From: Butyrivibrio sp.
Lineage (GTDB): Bacteria; Bacillota; Clostridia; Lachnospirales; Lachnospiraceae
Direction of reading: 5' to 3'
Assembly: GCA_017615275.1 (NCBI GenBank)
Contig: JAGAAO010000099.1
Coordinates: 87,097-151,096 of the forward strand
DNA length: 64,000 bases
Below are positions 18,781 through 27,334 of the stretch, piece after piece. A program made the position numbers and the translations under genes. Within the stretch, counting starts at the first letter, position 1, and each line of letters starts with the position of its first letter. Under the pieces are notes generated by a model. That model searched no databases. It saw only the letters and a list, made by a program, of their open reading frames with translations, and was not told the DNA's origin.

Positions 18781-19356
18781 TTGGTAAAGGGTGATTTTTT
18801 TGTACATCCCACTAGCGTTTTGGATGATAATGTTGAAATAGGAGAAGGTACAAAAGTATGGCATTTTAGCCATATTCAGTCAGGAGCGAGGATAGGTAAA
18901 AATTGTTCGTTCGGGCAAAATGTAAATGTCTCAAATAATGTTAAGATAGGCGATGGAGTAAAGGTTCAGAATAATGTTTCAATATATGAAGGGGTAGAAT
19001 TGGAAGATTATGTTTTCTGTGGACCAAGTTGTGTTTTTACCAATGATCTTACTCCAAGAGCAAGATATCCAAAGGGACATGAAGGATATAAAAGAACTCT
19101 TATCAAACATGATGCTACACTTGGTGCAAACAGCACGGTGGTTTGTGGGCATACTGTTGGTGAATATGCCCTGATTGCATCCGGAGCGGTGGTTACAAAG
19201 AATGTTGAACCTCATGCAGTTATGGCAGGAGTTCCTGCAAAAAGAATCGGATGGGCATGTGAGTGCGGGCAAATTTTAGATAGTGATTTTTGCTGTAAAG
19301 ATTGTGGGAAGCATTATGAGATTAAAGATGGAAAATTGTCTGAATCAAAAATGTGA
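18781..19356 (+). CDS. wbpD: WbpD/WlbB-like N-acetyltransferase for UDP-GlcNAc3NA
   Basis: 191 residues from a TTG start 8 bases after GGAGGT. The whole chain is a left-handed beta helix of hexapeptide repeats (for example IGEGTKVWHFSHIQSGARIG, typical of WbpD/WlbB). The C-terminus has a four-cysteine cluster (CECGQILDSDFCCKDCG) that probably binds zinc. The enzyme acetylates the 3-amino group made by WbpE, giving UDP-2,3-diacetamido-2,3-dideoxy-glucuronic acid. Adjacent to wbpB and wbpE. Confidence 0.88.
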   Translation: MVKGDFFVHPTSVLDDNVEIGEGTKVWHFSHIQSGARIGKNCSFGQNVNVSNNVKIGDGVKVQNNVSIYEGVELEDYVFCGPSCVFTNDLTPRARYPKGHEGYKRTLIKHDATLGANSTVVCGHTVGEYALIASGAVVTKNVEPHAVMAGVPAKRIGWACECGQILDSDFCCKDCGKHYEIKDGKLSESKM

Positions 19357-19388
19357 TATGTTGTTTGAGTTTATTTGGAGGATTTTTG

Positions 19389-20582
19389 GTGGAAATAGAA
19401 TTTAGGGATTTAAAGAGACAGTATAAAAATATAAAAAAAGAAGTAGATGAGCAGATTAATTCTGTTATAGAATCATCTCATTTTATTTCAGGATCGCAGG
19501 TTAAAGAGTTAGAACTGGAACTTGCTGAATATGTCGGAAGAAAACATTGCATTACTTGTGCAAACGGAACAGATGCTATCAGTATTGCGTTAATGGCGGC
19601 AGGCATAGGAGAGCAAGGTGGTGGAAGTAAGGAAGATGTTGTATTTGTTCCTGATTTTACTTTTTTTTCGTCAGGAGAATGTCCGGCTACTGTTGGCGCG
19701 ACTCCGGTATTTGTAGATGTTTATAAGAATACATATAATATGGACGTTCAAAAGTTGGAATGTGCTGTTGAAAAAGTAATATCGGAAGGTAAATATACAC
19801 CTAAAGCAGTTATTGCAGTAGATCTTTTTGGTCAACCGTTTGAATATGAAGCTGTAAGAGCTCTATGTGATAAGTATGATATGTTATTGCTTGAGGACGC
19901 CGCACAGGGGTTTGGTGGTGAATATACTTTAAATGATGGAAGAAAAAAGCGAGCAGGAAGCTTGGGAAATATTTCTACTACATCATTTTTCCCTGCAAAG
20001 CCACTTGGATGTTATGGTGACGGTGGTGCGATTTTTACAGACGATGATAAGCTTGCTACACTTTGCAGATCTATTGCTGTTCATGGAAAAGATATGGAGC
20101 ATCCGGATGATCCAAATGCAAAGTATAACAATATAAGGTTAGGAATGAATAGCCGATTGGATACTATTCAAGCGGGAATACTTTTGGCTAAGTTAAAGGT
20201 ATTTAAGGAAACAGAGCTTATAGCAGTCAATCATGTGGCTGAGAGATATACAAAGAATTTGTCTGATATACCCGGGGTTATACTTCCTATTATCGGAGAC
20301 AAGTTTTACTCATCATGGGCTCAATTTACATTACAGCTTCCTGCCGGAACGAAGCGCTCAGAAATTCAGAAGACACTTAAAGCGGAAGGTATTCCTACAA
20401 ATATTTACTATATAAAGCCTATGCATAAACAAGGGGCATTTGTAGGAACGAGAAGTTCAGAAGCAGATTGTACTGTTACAGAGGAGTTATGTGATTCAGT
20501 TCTTTGTTTGCCTATTCATCCTTATTTGAAGGACGATGAGATAGATTTTGTTTGTCAAAAGTTTAAAGAAGCAATTAAGTGA
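19389..20582 (+). CDS. wbpE: WbpE-like PLP aminotransferase (DegT/DnrJ/EryC1/StrS)
   Basis: 397 residues using the GTG at 19389, 7 bases after GGAGG; a TTG one codon earlier is too close to that site, and a longer start overlaps the upstream stop. IEFRDLKRQY is the usual N-terminus. CANGTDAI, LLEDAAQGFGG and SFFPAKPLG, with the PLP-binding lysine, are all present. It transfers an amino group from glutamate to the 3-keto sugar made by WbpB. The tight set wbpB-D-E-A matches the known uronic acid pathway. Confidence 0.88.
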   Translation: MEIEFRDLKRQYKNIKKEVDEQINSVIESSHFISGSQVKELELELAEYVGRKHCITCANGTDAISIALMAAGIGEQGGGSKEDVVFVPDFTFFSSGECPATVGATPVFVDVYKNTYNMDVQKLECAVEKVISEGKYTPKAVIAVDLFGQPFEYEAVRALCDKYDMLLLEDAAQGFGGEYTLNDGRKKRAGSLGNISTTSFFPAKPLGCYGDGGAIFTDDDKLATLCRSIAVHGKDMEHPDDPNAKYNNIRLGMNSRLDTIQAGILLAKLKVFKETELIAVNHVAERYTKNLSDIPGVILPIIGDKFYSSWAQFTLQLPAGTKRSEIQKTLKAEGIPTNIYYIKPMHKQGAFVGTRSSEADCTVTEELCDSVLCLPIHPYLKDDEIDFVCQKFKEAIK

Positions 20583-20606
20583 TTTTTTTGAGGATGGTTA
20601 ACGGAA

Positions 20607-21923
20607 ATGAATATTTATGAGAATTTAAAGAATAAAAAGGGAAAGCTTGCACTTGTAGGACTTGGATATGTTGGTATGCCAATTGCAATTGAGTTTGCCA
20701 AGAGAGGAATAGATGTAATTGGATTTGATTTTAACGCCAAGAAAATAGAGCTTTATAAGCAGGGAATTGATCCTACAAATGAAGTAGGTAATGATGTAAT
20801 AAAGAATTCCACAGTGGAATTTACAGCAGATCCGAAGTCTCTTTCGGATGCAAGCTTTATTATTGTTGCTGTTCCTACACCGGTCAACGATGATCATACA
20901 CCGGATCTTTCACCTGTTGAAGGGGCTTCAAGATTTGTGGGTCAGAATATAAAGAAAGGTACAATAGTTGTTTTCGAGTCAACGGTATATCCGGGAGTAA
21001 CTGAGGAAACATGTATTCCCATCATTGAAAAAGAATCCGGGCTTAAGTGTGGTGTAGATTGGAAAATAGGATATAGTCCGGAGAGAATTAATCCGGGCGA
21101 TAAGGTGCATAGATTGAATACTATTACAAAGATAGTATCAGGAATGGATGCAGAGACGCTTGAAGAAGTGGCAAAGGTTTATGAGATTGTTGTAGATGCG
21201 GGAGTCTATAAGGCAGAGAGCATTAAGGTTGCCGAGGCTGCCAAAGTTATTGAAAATAGTCAGCGTGATATTAATATTGCTTTTATGAATGAGCTTTCAA
21301 TAATATTCCATAAGATGGGAATTGATACAAAATCTGTTCTTGAAGCTGCGGGAACCAAGTGGAATTTCCTTAATTTTCAACCCGGACTTGTTGGAGGACA
21401 TTGCATTGGTATAGATCCATATTATTTGACGTATCGTGCAGAACAGTTTGGCTATCATAGTCAGATTATTCTTTCGGGAAGAAGAATAAATGATGATATG
21501 GGTAAATACTGCGCAGAAAGCATTGTGAAAATGCTTATATCAAATGACATTCCTGTAAAAAATGCAAAAGTTGCTATATTTGGATTTACCTTTAAGGAAA
21601 ATTGTCCGGATACAAGGAATACTAAGGTTATAGATATTATAAATGAACTAAAAGAATACGGAATAGAACCGATTGTTGTAGATCCTGAAGGTGATGCAGA
21701 TGAGGCTAAACGACTTTATGGAATAGATTTTTGCGATATGAGTGATGCAAAAAATATGGATGCAATAGTTGTTGCAGTCAAGCATAAAGAATTTGAAAAC
21801 CTTTCACCGGCTGATTTGGCTCAATATTATAACATAGAGCATAATAGAAAGATTTTGGTTGATCTGAAAGGCATGTTTAATAAATCAGATTATGCGGAAG
21901 AGTGGGATTATTGGAGATTATAA
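20607..21923 (+). CDS. wbpA: WbpA/TviB-like UDP-GlcNAc 6-dehydrogenase
   Basis: 438 residues, normal for nucleotide-sugar dehydrogenases. The Rossmann start LVGLGYVGMPIA, the FESTVYPG loop and the catalytic cysteine in GGHCIGIDPYYL are intact. The C-terminal domain has FTFKENCPDTRN, typical of the WecC/WbpA/TviB group that acts on N-acetylated sugars. It makes UDP-GlcNAc uronic acid, the first committed step of the WbpA-B-E-D pathway. AGGATGG lies upstream. Confidence 0.9.
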   Translation: MNIYENLKNKKGKLALVGLGYVGMPIAIEFAKRGIDVIGFDFNAKKIELYKQGIDPTNEVGNDVIKNSTVEFTADPKSLSDASFIIVAVPTPVNDDHTPDLSPVEGASRFVGQNIKKGTIVVFESTVYPGVTEETCIPIIEKESGLKCGVDWKIGYSPERINPGDKVHRLNTITKIVSGMDAETLEEVAKVYEIVVDAGVYKAESIKVAEAAKVIENSQRDINIAFMNELSIIFHKMGIDTKSVLEAAGTKWNFLNFQPGLVGGHCIGIDPYYLTYRAEQFGYHSQIILSGRRINDDMGKYCAESIVKMLISNDIPVKNAKVAIFGFTFKENCPDTRNTKVIDIINELKEYGIEPIVVDPEGDADEAKRLYGIDFCDMSDAKNMDAIVVAVKHKEFENLSPADLAQYYNIEHNRKILVDLKGMFNKSDYAEEWDYWRL

Positions 21924-21944
21924 GAAAAGAAGGAGCAATATACG

Positions 21945-23018
21945 ATGCATAATATGTCAATTGCAGAATCGTTTAAAGATAAAACATTAGTTATCACCGG
22001 AGGAACAGGATCATTTGGTTCAACTGTACTCAAGCATTTCTTGACATCGGATATTGGTGAGATTCGTATTATTTCTCGTGATGAAAAGAAGCAGGATATG
22101 ATGAGACATATTTTGCAGGCAAGATATCCAGAGCAGTTCTCAAAGGTACAGTTTTATATCGGAGATGTGAGGAATATTGATTCTGTTCGCGATGTTATGT
22201 ATGGCGCCAATTATGTATTCCATGCGGCTGCACTTAAGGAAGTTCCGTCATGCGAATTTTTCCCGATGGAGGCAGTAAAGACAAATATTATCGGAACGGA
22301 TAATGTTATAACAGCCGCTGTAGAGAACAGAGTTGAGAGAGTTGTATTCCTTAGCACGGACAAGGCTGCTTATCCTATTAATTCAATGGGAATGTCCAAA
22401 GCTCTTGGTGAGAAGGTTGTTGCGGCAAGAGCACAGAAAGCTTTTGAGAGAGGTGGTACAGTTCTTTCCTGCACAAGATACGGTAACGTTATGTGCAGCA
22501 GGGGATCGGTTATTCCTCTTTTCATAGATCAGATTAAAGCAGGACGTCCTATTACAATAACAGATCCGGAGATGACCAGATTCCTTATGAATCTTGATGA
22601 AGCGGTTGATCTGGTTGCTTTTGCATTTGAACATGCTGAGCCGGGAGATTTGTTCATTCAGAAGGCTGATGCCAGTACAATAGGAGACCTTGCCAAGGGT
22701 GTCATGAAGGTATTTGGAGAAACCGAATGCAAGGTTATCGGTACAAGACACGGTGAGAAGCTGTTTGAAACTCTAATGACAAGAGAGGAAAGGCTTCGTG
22801 CTACTGACATGGGAGACTATTTCAGAATCGCTCCTGACGGAAGAAGTCTTAATTATGATCAGTTCTATGTAGAAGGTCAGGTTATGACTCAGGGGGATGA
22901 GGCATATACAAGCCATAATACAAACAGGCTTGATGTGGATGGTGTCGTAGCAAAGATTATGGGCACTGATTATGTTAAGGAAGAACTTGAAGGAAGACCA
23001 CACGCTGTGGAGGCATAA
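21945..23018 (+). CDS. fnlA: FnlA/WbjB/CapE UDP-GlcNAc 4,6-dehydratase, 5-epimerase
   Basis: 357 residues. GGTGSFGSTVL is the NAD-binding loop. STDKAAYPINSMGMSKALGEK shows the typical FnlA replacement of the SDR tyrosine by methionine, with the lysine kept. The C-terminal HGEKLFETLMTREE segment is diagnostic for the WbjB/FnlA/CapE group. It starts UDP-L-FucNAc synthesis from UDP-GlcNAc. ATG codons at 21945 and 21954 are both possible. The fnlB gene follows after 3 bases. Confidence 0.92.
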   Translation: MHNMSIAESFKDKTLVITGGTGSFGSTVLKHFLTSDIGEIRIISRDEKKQDMMRHILQARYPEQFSKVQFYIGDVRNIDSVRDVMYGANYVFHAAALKEVPSCEFFPMEAVKTNIIGTDNVITAAVENRVERVVFLSTDKAAYPINSMGMSKALGEKVVAARAQKAFERGGTVLSCTRYGNVMCSRGSVIPLFIDQIKAGRPITITDPEMTRFLMNLDEAVDLVAFAFEHAEPGDLFIQKADASTIGDLAKGVMKVFGETECKVIGTRHGEKLFETLMTREERLRATDMGDYFRIAPDGRSLNYDQFYVEGQVMTQGDEAYTSHNTNRLDVDGVVAKIMGTDYVKEELEGRPHAVEA

Positions 23019-23021
23019 GAT

Positions 23022-24299
23022 ATGAGAATATTGGTTACGGGATCCAACGGATTTGTTGGACGTAATCTTGTATGGAATCTCAGAAACATACGAGATGGAA
23101 GAAATAATACAAGACCTGACCTGTTGATTACAGAGATATATGGATATGATATAGGAACAAGTGACGAGGAACTTGAACTTGCATGTGAGAGAGCGGATTT
23201 TGTCTTTAATCTTGCGGGAGTTAACAGACCCAAGGATGAAGCGGAATTCATGGAAGGCAATTACGGATTTGCATCAAAGCTTCTGGACGTGCTTAAAAAG
23301 CACAACAACACATGTCCTGTAATGCTCTCAAGTTCAATACAGGCTTCGCTTATTGGAAGATATGCGGGATCAGAGTATGGAAAGAGTAAGCTTGCCGGTG
23401 AAGAGCTCTTTATGAAATATCAGGAAGAAACAGGAAGCAAGGTACTTGTATACAGGTTCCCAAATCTTTTTGGTAAGTGGTGTAAGCCTAATTACAATTC
23501 GGCAGTTGCTACATTTTGCAATGCATTTGCAAATGATCTGGAATATACGGTTAATGACCGAAATACGGAATTGGAGCTTGTGTACATTGATGACCTGATC
23601 GAAGAGATGCTCGATGCTCTTGAAGGTAAAGAACATAGATGCGATTTTGATCCTGCATCGGGAAGTACCAAGCCTGTTCAAAATGAAAACGGAAAATACT
23701 GTTATGTTCCAGTTTCTCATAATGTAACTCTCGGTGAGATAGTAGACCTTCTCGAGTCGTTTAAGTCAGCACCTAAGACTCTTATGGTGCCGTCTATTCC
23801 TGAAGGTTCATTTGCAAAGAAACTGTACAGCACATATCTGTCTTATTTACCTGCAGATAAGATGTGCTACAGGTTTAAATCCAATGTGGATAACAGAGGA
23901 ACATTTACAGAACTTATAAGGACATTGGATCATGGGCAGGTTAGTATAAATGTTGCCAAACCGGGAATTGTCAGGGGAGAACATTGGCATAACAGTAAGT
24001 GGGAGACATTTATAGTTGTTTCAGGACATGGCTTGATACAGCTTCGAAGAATCGGTATAGATCCTGAGACGGAGAAGGGCTATCCTGTTATAGAGTTTGA
24101 AGTAACCGGAGAGCAGATGAAGGCAATACAGATGATTCCGGGATATACTCATAATATAAAGAATCTCTCAAAAACTCATGATCTTGTAACTGTTATGTGG
24201 GCAAATGAGACTTTTGATCCGGGACATCCCGATACATTTTATGAGATAGTCGATAGGGACGGTGATGAGAAGATCAATCCGGAGAAAGGCAATGTATAA
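23022..24299 (+). CDS. fnlB: FnlB/WbjC/CapF bifunctional reductase-epimerase
   Basis: 425 residues, longer than some CapF proteins (about 370) because of the middle section near residues 195-240. The N-terminal SDR domain (VTGSNGFVGRNL) reduces C4. The C-terminal cupin domain (GEHWHNSKWETFIVVSG, with metal-binding His residues) carries out the C3 epimerisation. This is the second step to UDP-L-FucNAc. Its ribosome binding site, GGAGG, lies inside the end of fnlA, so the two are probably coupled. Confidence 0.92.
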   Translation: MRILVTGSNGFVGRNLVWNLRNIRDGRNNTRPDLLITEIYGYDIGTSDEELELACERADFVFNLAGVNRPKDEAEFMEGNYGFASKLLDVLKKHNNTCPVMLSSSIQASLIGRYAGSEYGKSKLAGEELFMKYQEETGSKVLVYRFPNLFGKWCKPNYNSAVATFCNAFANDLEYTVNDRNTELELVYIDDLIEEMLDALEGKEHRCDFDPASGSTKPVQNENGKYCYVPVSHNVTLGEIVDLLESFKSAPKTLMVPSIPEGSFAKKLYSTYLSYLPADKMCYRFKSNVDNRGTFTELIRTLDHGQVSINVAKPGIVRGEHWHNSKWETFIVVSGHGLIQLRRIGIDPETEKGYPVIEFEVTGEQMKAIQMIPGYTHNIKNLSKTHDLVTVMWANETFDPGHPDTFYEIVDRDGDEKINPEKGNV

Positions 24300-24314
24300 A
24301 AGTAGGTGAATTTG

Positions 24315-25493
24315 ATGGATACATATAGTTGGAAGAATAACGGCAAGATCAAACTTGCAATAATAGTAGGAACCAGACCTGAGATAATCAGGCTTGCGGC
24401 AGTGATAGATAAATGCCGTAAGTATTTTGATACGCTTCTTGTTCATACCGGGCAGAACTATGATTACAATTTAAACGGTGTCTTTTTCAAGGATCTGGGA
24501 CTTGATGATCCTGAAGTTTATCTTGAGGCTGTAGGTGCGGATCTTGGGGAGACTATGGGAAATATAATTGCAAAATCATATCAGTTCTTTGCAGAAGCTA
24601 AACCCGATGCTGTTCTTGTGCTGGGAGATACGAATTCATGTCTTTCTGTGATCGGAGCAAAGCGCCTTCATATACCAATCTTTCATATGGAAGCTGGTAA
24701 CAGGTGCAAGGATGAGTGCCTGCCTGAAGAGACTAATAGAAGAATTGTAGATATTATATCTGATGTTAATCTTGCATATTCAGAGCATGCGCGTCGTTAT
24801 CTTGCTGATTGTGGGTTACCTAAAGAGAGGACATATGTAACGGGAAGTCCTATGGCAGAAGTGCTGTCGAATAATCTTGATAAGATCAAGGCTTCCGACA
24901 TTCATTCAAGACTTGGGCTTGAAAAAGGTAAGTACATTCTATTATCTGCACATAGAGAAGAGAATATCGATACGGAAGAGAATTTCCTCAGCCTGTTCAA
25001 CGCGATAAATGCGATTGCAGTTAAGTATGATATACCTATTCTGTATTCATGCCATCCAAGGTCGAGAAAACGCTTAGAGCAGATGAAAACTGCCGGAAAG
25101 TTTGAACTCGATTCTCGTGTAATACAGCATGAGCCTCTTGGATTCCATGATTATAACTGCCTTCAGATGAATGCTTTTGCTGTTGTATCTGACTCAGGTA
25201 CATTACCTGAGGAATCATCTTTTTATACATCAATCGGACATCCTATTCCGGCGGTATGCATAAGAACATCTACTGAGCGTCCGGAAGCTGTGGATAAGGG
25301 ATGCTTTGTTATTTCAGGTATCGATGAGCAAGGGCTTAAACAGTCTGTAGAACTTGCTGTTGATATGGTCAAAAATAATGATAACGGAATACCAGTGCCT
25401 GATTATGTTGATACGAATGTCAGCACAAAGGTGGTTAAGATTATCCAGTCTTATGTAGGAATTGTAGATAAGATGGTTTGGAGAAAGAAGTAA
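24315..25493 (+). CDS. fnlC: FnlC/WbjD/CapG UDP-L-PneNAc/FucNAc 2-epimerase
   Basis: 392 residues from the ATG at 24315, 6 bases after AGGTG; a GTG at 24306 overlaps that site. The GTRPEIIRLA start, HTGQNYDYNLNGVFF and MEAGNRCKDECLPEETNRR are diagnostic for FnlC, not for WecB or WbpI. It completes UDP-L-FucNAc. It is the last gene of the long operon, ending 21 bases before the terminator at 25515. Confidence 0.9.
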   Translation: MDTYSWKNNGKIKLAIIVGTRPEIIRLAAVIDKCRKYFDTLLVHTGQNYDYNLNGVFFKDLGLDDPEVYLEAVGADLGETMGNIIAKSYQFFAEAKPDAVLVLGDTNSCLSVIGAKRLHIPIFHMEAGNRCKDECLPEETNRRIVDIISDVNLAYSEHARRYLADCGLPKERTYVTGSPMAEVLSNNLDKIKASDIHSRLGLEKGKYILLSAHREENIDTEENFLSLFNAINAIAVKYDIPILYSCHPRSRKRLEQMKTAGKFELDSRVIQHEPLGFHDYNCLQMNAFAVVSDSGTLPEESSFYTSIGHPIPAVCIRTSTERPEAVDKGCFVISGIDEQGLKQSVELAVDMVKNNDNGIPVPDYVDTNVSTKVVKIIQSYVGIVDKMVWRKK

Positions 25494-25514
25494 ATCAATT
25501 GAAAATTTTGGCCT

Positions 25515-25564
25515 AAAAGCCCGGGAAATTCAGCATTTCTGTTGGATTTCCCGGGCTTTTTTTG
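25515..25564 (+). terminator. Strong Rho-independent terminator ending the fnl operon
   Basis: A 15-base perfect stem (AAAAGCCCGGGAAAT at 25515-25529 with its complement at 25546-25560) has a 16-base loop and is followed by TTTG after the stem's own T run. It closes the operon that starts at 7664. Confidence 0.92.
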
Positions 25565-25659
25565 AAAAACATTCTCGAAAAAAAGGTATATTAAAAATGT
25601 TTTAACGTGAAGAGGCCATATGGCATGGCAAGGAGAAACGAGGATATATATTATTACTA

Positions 25660-25688
25660 TTGAATTAACGTAAAGATTAGTGTATGCT
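25660..25688 (+). promoter_or_regulatory. Possible promoter of the forward Wzz-like gene
   Basis: TTGAAT at 25660-25665 and TATGCT at 25683-25688 with a 17-base spacer. They lie between the strong terminator at 25515 and the gene at 25789, leaving a leader of about 95 bases that is very AT-rich. The match is moderate. Confidence 0.4.
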
Positions 25689-25788
25689 TAAAATGAGCGT
25701 TAAATAATAAAAATTATTTAACAACAACAATGTTATGATATTGCGTTGATTGATGGTGTAAATATTTTAGGGAGAAAAGAAGCTTGTA

Positions 25789-27267
25789 ATGGATTATAAG
25801 GAAAATTTATATATAAATGTTATTGACCTTTCAAAGAGTGTTTTAAAACATTGGAAGGCAATGGTTACTTGCGCGGTTATTGGAGCTACTGCTTTGGGAA
25901 TGTATGGATATGTCGGCTCCGGAGTTACAATTGATTCTGAGACGGGAGAGCCTTATACAGAAGTTGGAGTTTCAGAATATGTTTCCCTAAGGGAGGCTCT
26001 TTCAGAAGAAGATGCTGTTCTTGCAGAGGAGACAGCGTATCAGTATTTGAATTATGCAAAGGAATATGCAAGAGTATTAGAATATGGAGAAAGTTCGATT
26101 GCATTAAAGATTGATTCACGTAATGTTCCGGAGGTTAAGACTTCTTATTCCATAAAAGAGAATATGACGAAATCGACTATTGATGCGAATGCAGATTCTA
26201 CAGATAGGATTATGCAAGACGGATTGATGATAAAGAGCGATGTATCTAATATAGCAAGTGCATATGCTTTGGCGCTTAAGGATGATAGTGTAATAGAGGA
26301 AATAAAGAATGAATCCGGGATTGATGCGGATAACAGTGCAATTAGCGAGCTCATATCTGTAGGAACAAGTGGCAGCAGCATATTAACAGTGTCGGTTATT
26401 GGTACAGATAAAGGGATGTGTGAAGCTATTATGCCGGTTCTTGAAAAGAAAATAGAAGAAACGACAGAAAAGATAAAGAATAATTATGATTATGAGATTT
26501 CTAAGATAGACACCTATTACACGATTGGTAATAATTCTACAGTGGATTCTCTTCAAAGAGAATATAACGGTTATTTATACAATATAAGAAGCAGTATGAA
26601 TGGTTTGGCATCTGTATTGACACCTGAACAAAAGGAATATTATACAGCTCTTATTGCGCATGTTAATGTTGAGAAATTGAAAAAGAACGAAGGTGACATT
26701 ACCATTACAACAGATTTGGTGCCCCTGTCTGATTCGCCGCAGGAGCCTGTAAACACAGAAATTAAGCGAAGTGTTAATCTAAAGTATATTGGTTTGGGAG
26801 CTTTTGGAGGAGCATTTATTGTAGCAGCAATTTTTGCGGCATTTTATATTTTATCCGGAAAACTTCATACGGCAGAGGATCTTAGAAATGCTTTTGAGCT
26901 TTCTGTTATTGGGGATATTTCGGGTACTGAAGATAAAAAAATTGGTGTTATTACATCAGAGATTGGTTTGGCAGCTTCAAACATAGAAGCGTCAAAAATA
27001 TGTATAATTGGAGCGGCTATAGATGATGCGGTTTCAAAACTAAGAGAAACTATTGCTAATGATATTCGTTCGAAAAACAGTATCAAAAGCTGTGAAGCAT
27101 GCAATGACGTGATCAATTCTATCGCAGACATGGAGACAATGTCGGAATCTGATGCGGTTGTTCTTGTTGAGAAGAAAAACAGTTCGAGATATGAAGACAT
27201 TGCAAAGGAACTTGAACTTTGTAACAAGTATGGAGTTAAGGTTTTGGGCGCGGTTATTATGGATTGA
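25789..27267 (+). CDS. Wzz-like chain-length regulator with vestigial BY-kinase tail
   Basis: 492 residues. One membrane helix near residues 24-45 and a second at about 334-356 enclose a large extracytoplasmic alpha-helical region, the Wzz/Wzc layout. The last 90 residues (starting KICIIGAAIDD and ending VKVLGAVIMD) look like the remains of the tyrosine-kinase domain that normally follows: the beginning and the final GVVLN-like strand remain, but no Walker A loop or tyrosine-rich tail is present. It probably controls polymer length. A GGGAGAAAAG site precedes the ATG. A paralogue lies on the other strand at 27335. Confidence 0.75.
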   Translation: MDYKENLYINVIDLSKSVLKHWKAMVTCAVIGATALGMYGYVGSGVTIDSETGEPYTEVGVSEYVSLREALSEEDAVLAEETAYQYLNYAKEYARVLEYGESSIALKIDSRNVPEVKTSYSIKENMTKSTIDANADSTDRIMQDGLMIKSDVSNIASAYALALKDDSVIEEIKNESGIDADNSAISELISVGTSGSSILTVSVIGTDKGMCEAIMPVLEKKIEETTEKIKNNYDYEISKIDTYYTIGNNSTVDSLQREYNGYLYNIRSSMNGLASVLTPEQKEYYTALIAHVNVEKLKKNEGDITITTDLVPLSDSPQEPVNTEIKRSVNLKYIGLGAFGGAFIVAAIFAAFYILSGKLHTAEDLRNAFELSVIGDISGTEDKKIGVITSEIGLAASNIEASKICIIGAAIDDAVSKLRETIANDIRSKNSIKSCEACNDVINSIADMETMSESDAVVLVEKKNSSRYEDIAKELELCNKYGVKVLGAVIMD

Positions 27268-27284
27268 AATTAATAAGAAAATAA

Positions 27285-27320
27285 AAAAGGACGATGTTGG
27301 CAATTTGACATCGTCCTTTT
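27285..27320. terminator. Two-way terminator between the convergent Wzz-like genes
   Basis: A 13-base perfect stem (AAAAGGACGATGT at 27285-27297 with ACATCGTCCTTTT at 27308-27320) has A-rich and T-rich flanks on both sides. It can end transcription from both directions. Confidence 0.85.
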
Positions 27321-27334
27321 ACAATGGCTTGGTT

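Noticed and set aside
24315-25493. Epimerase as WbpI, the missing step of the ManNAc3NAcA pathway
   Set aside because: Its motifs (NYDYNLNGVFF, ECLPEETNR) are those of FnlC, and it directly follows fnlA and fnlB.
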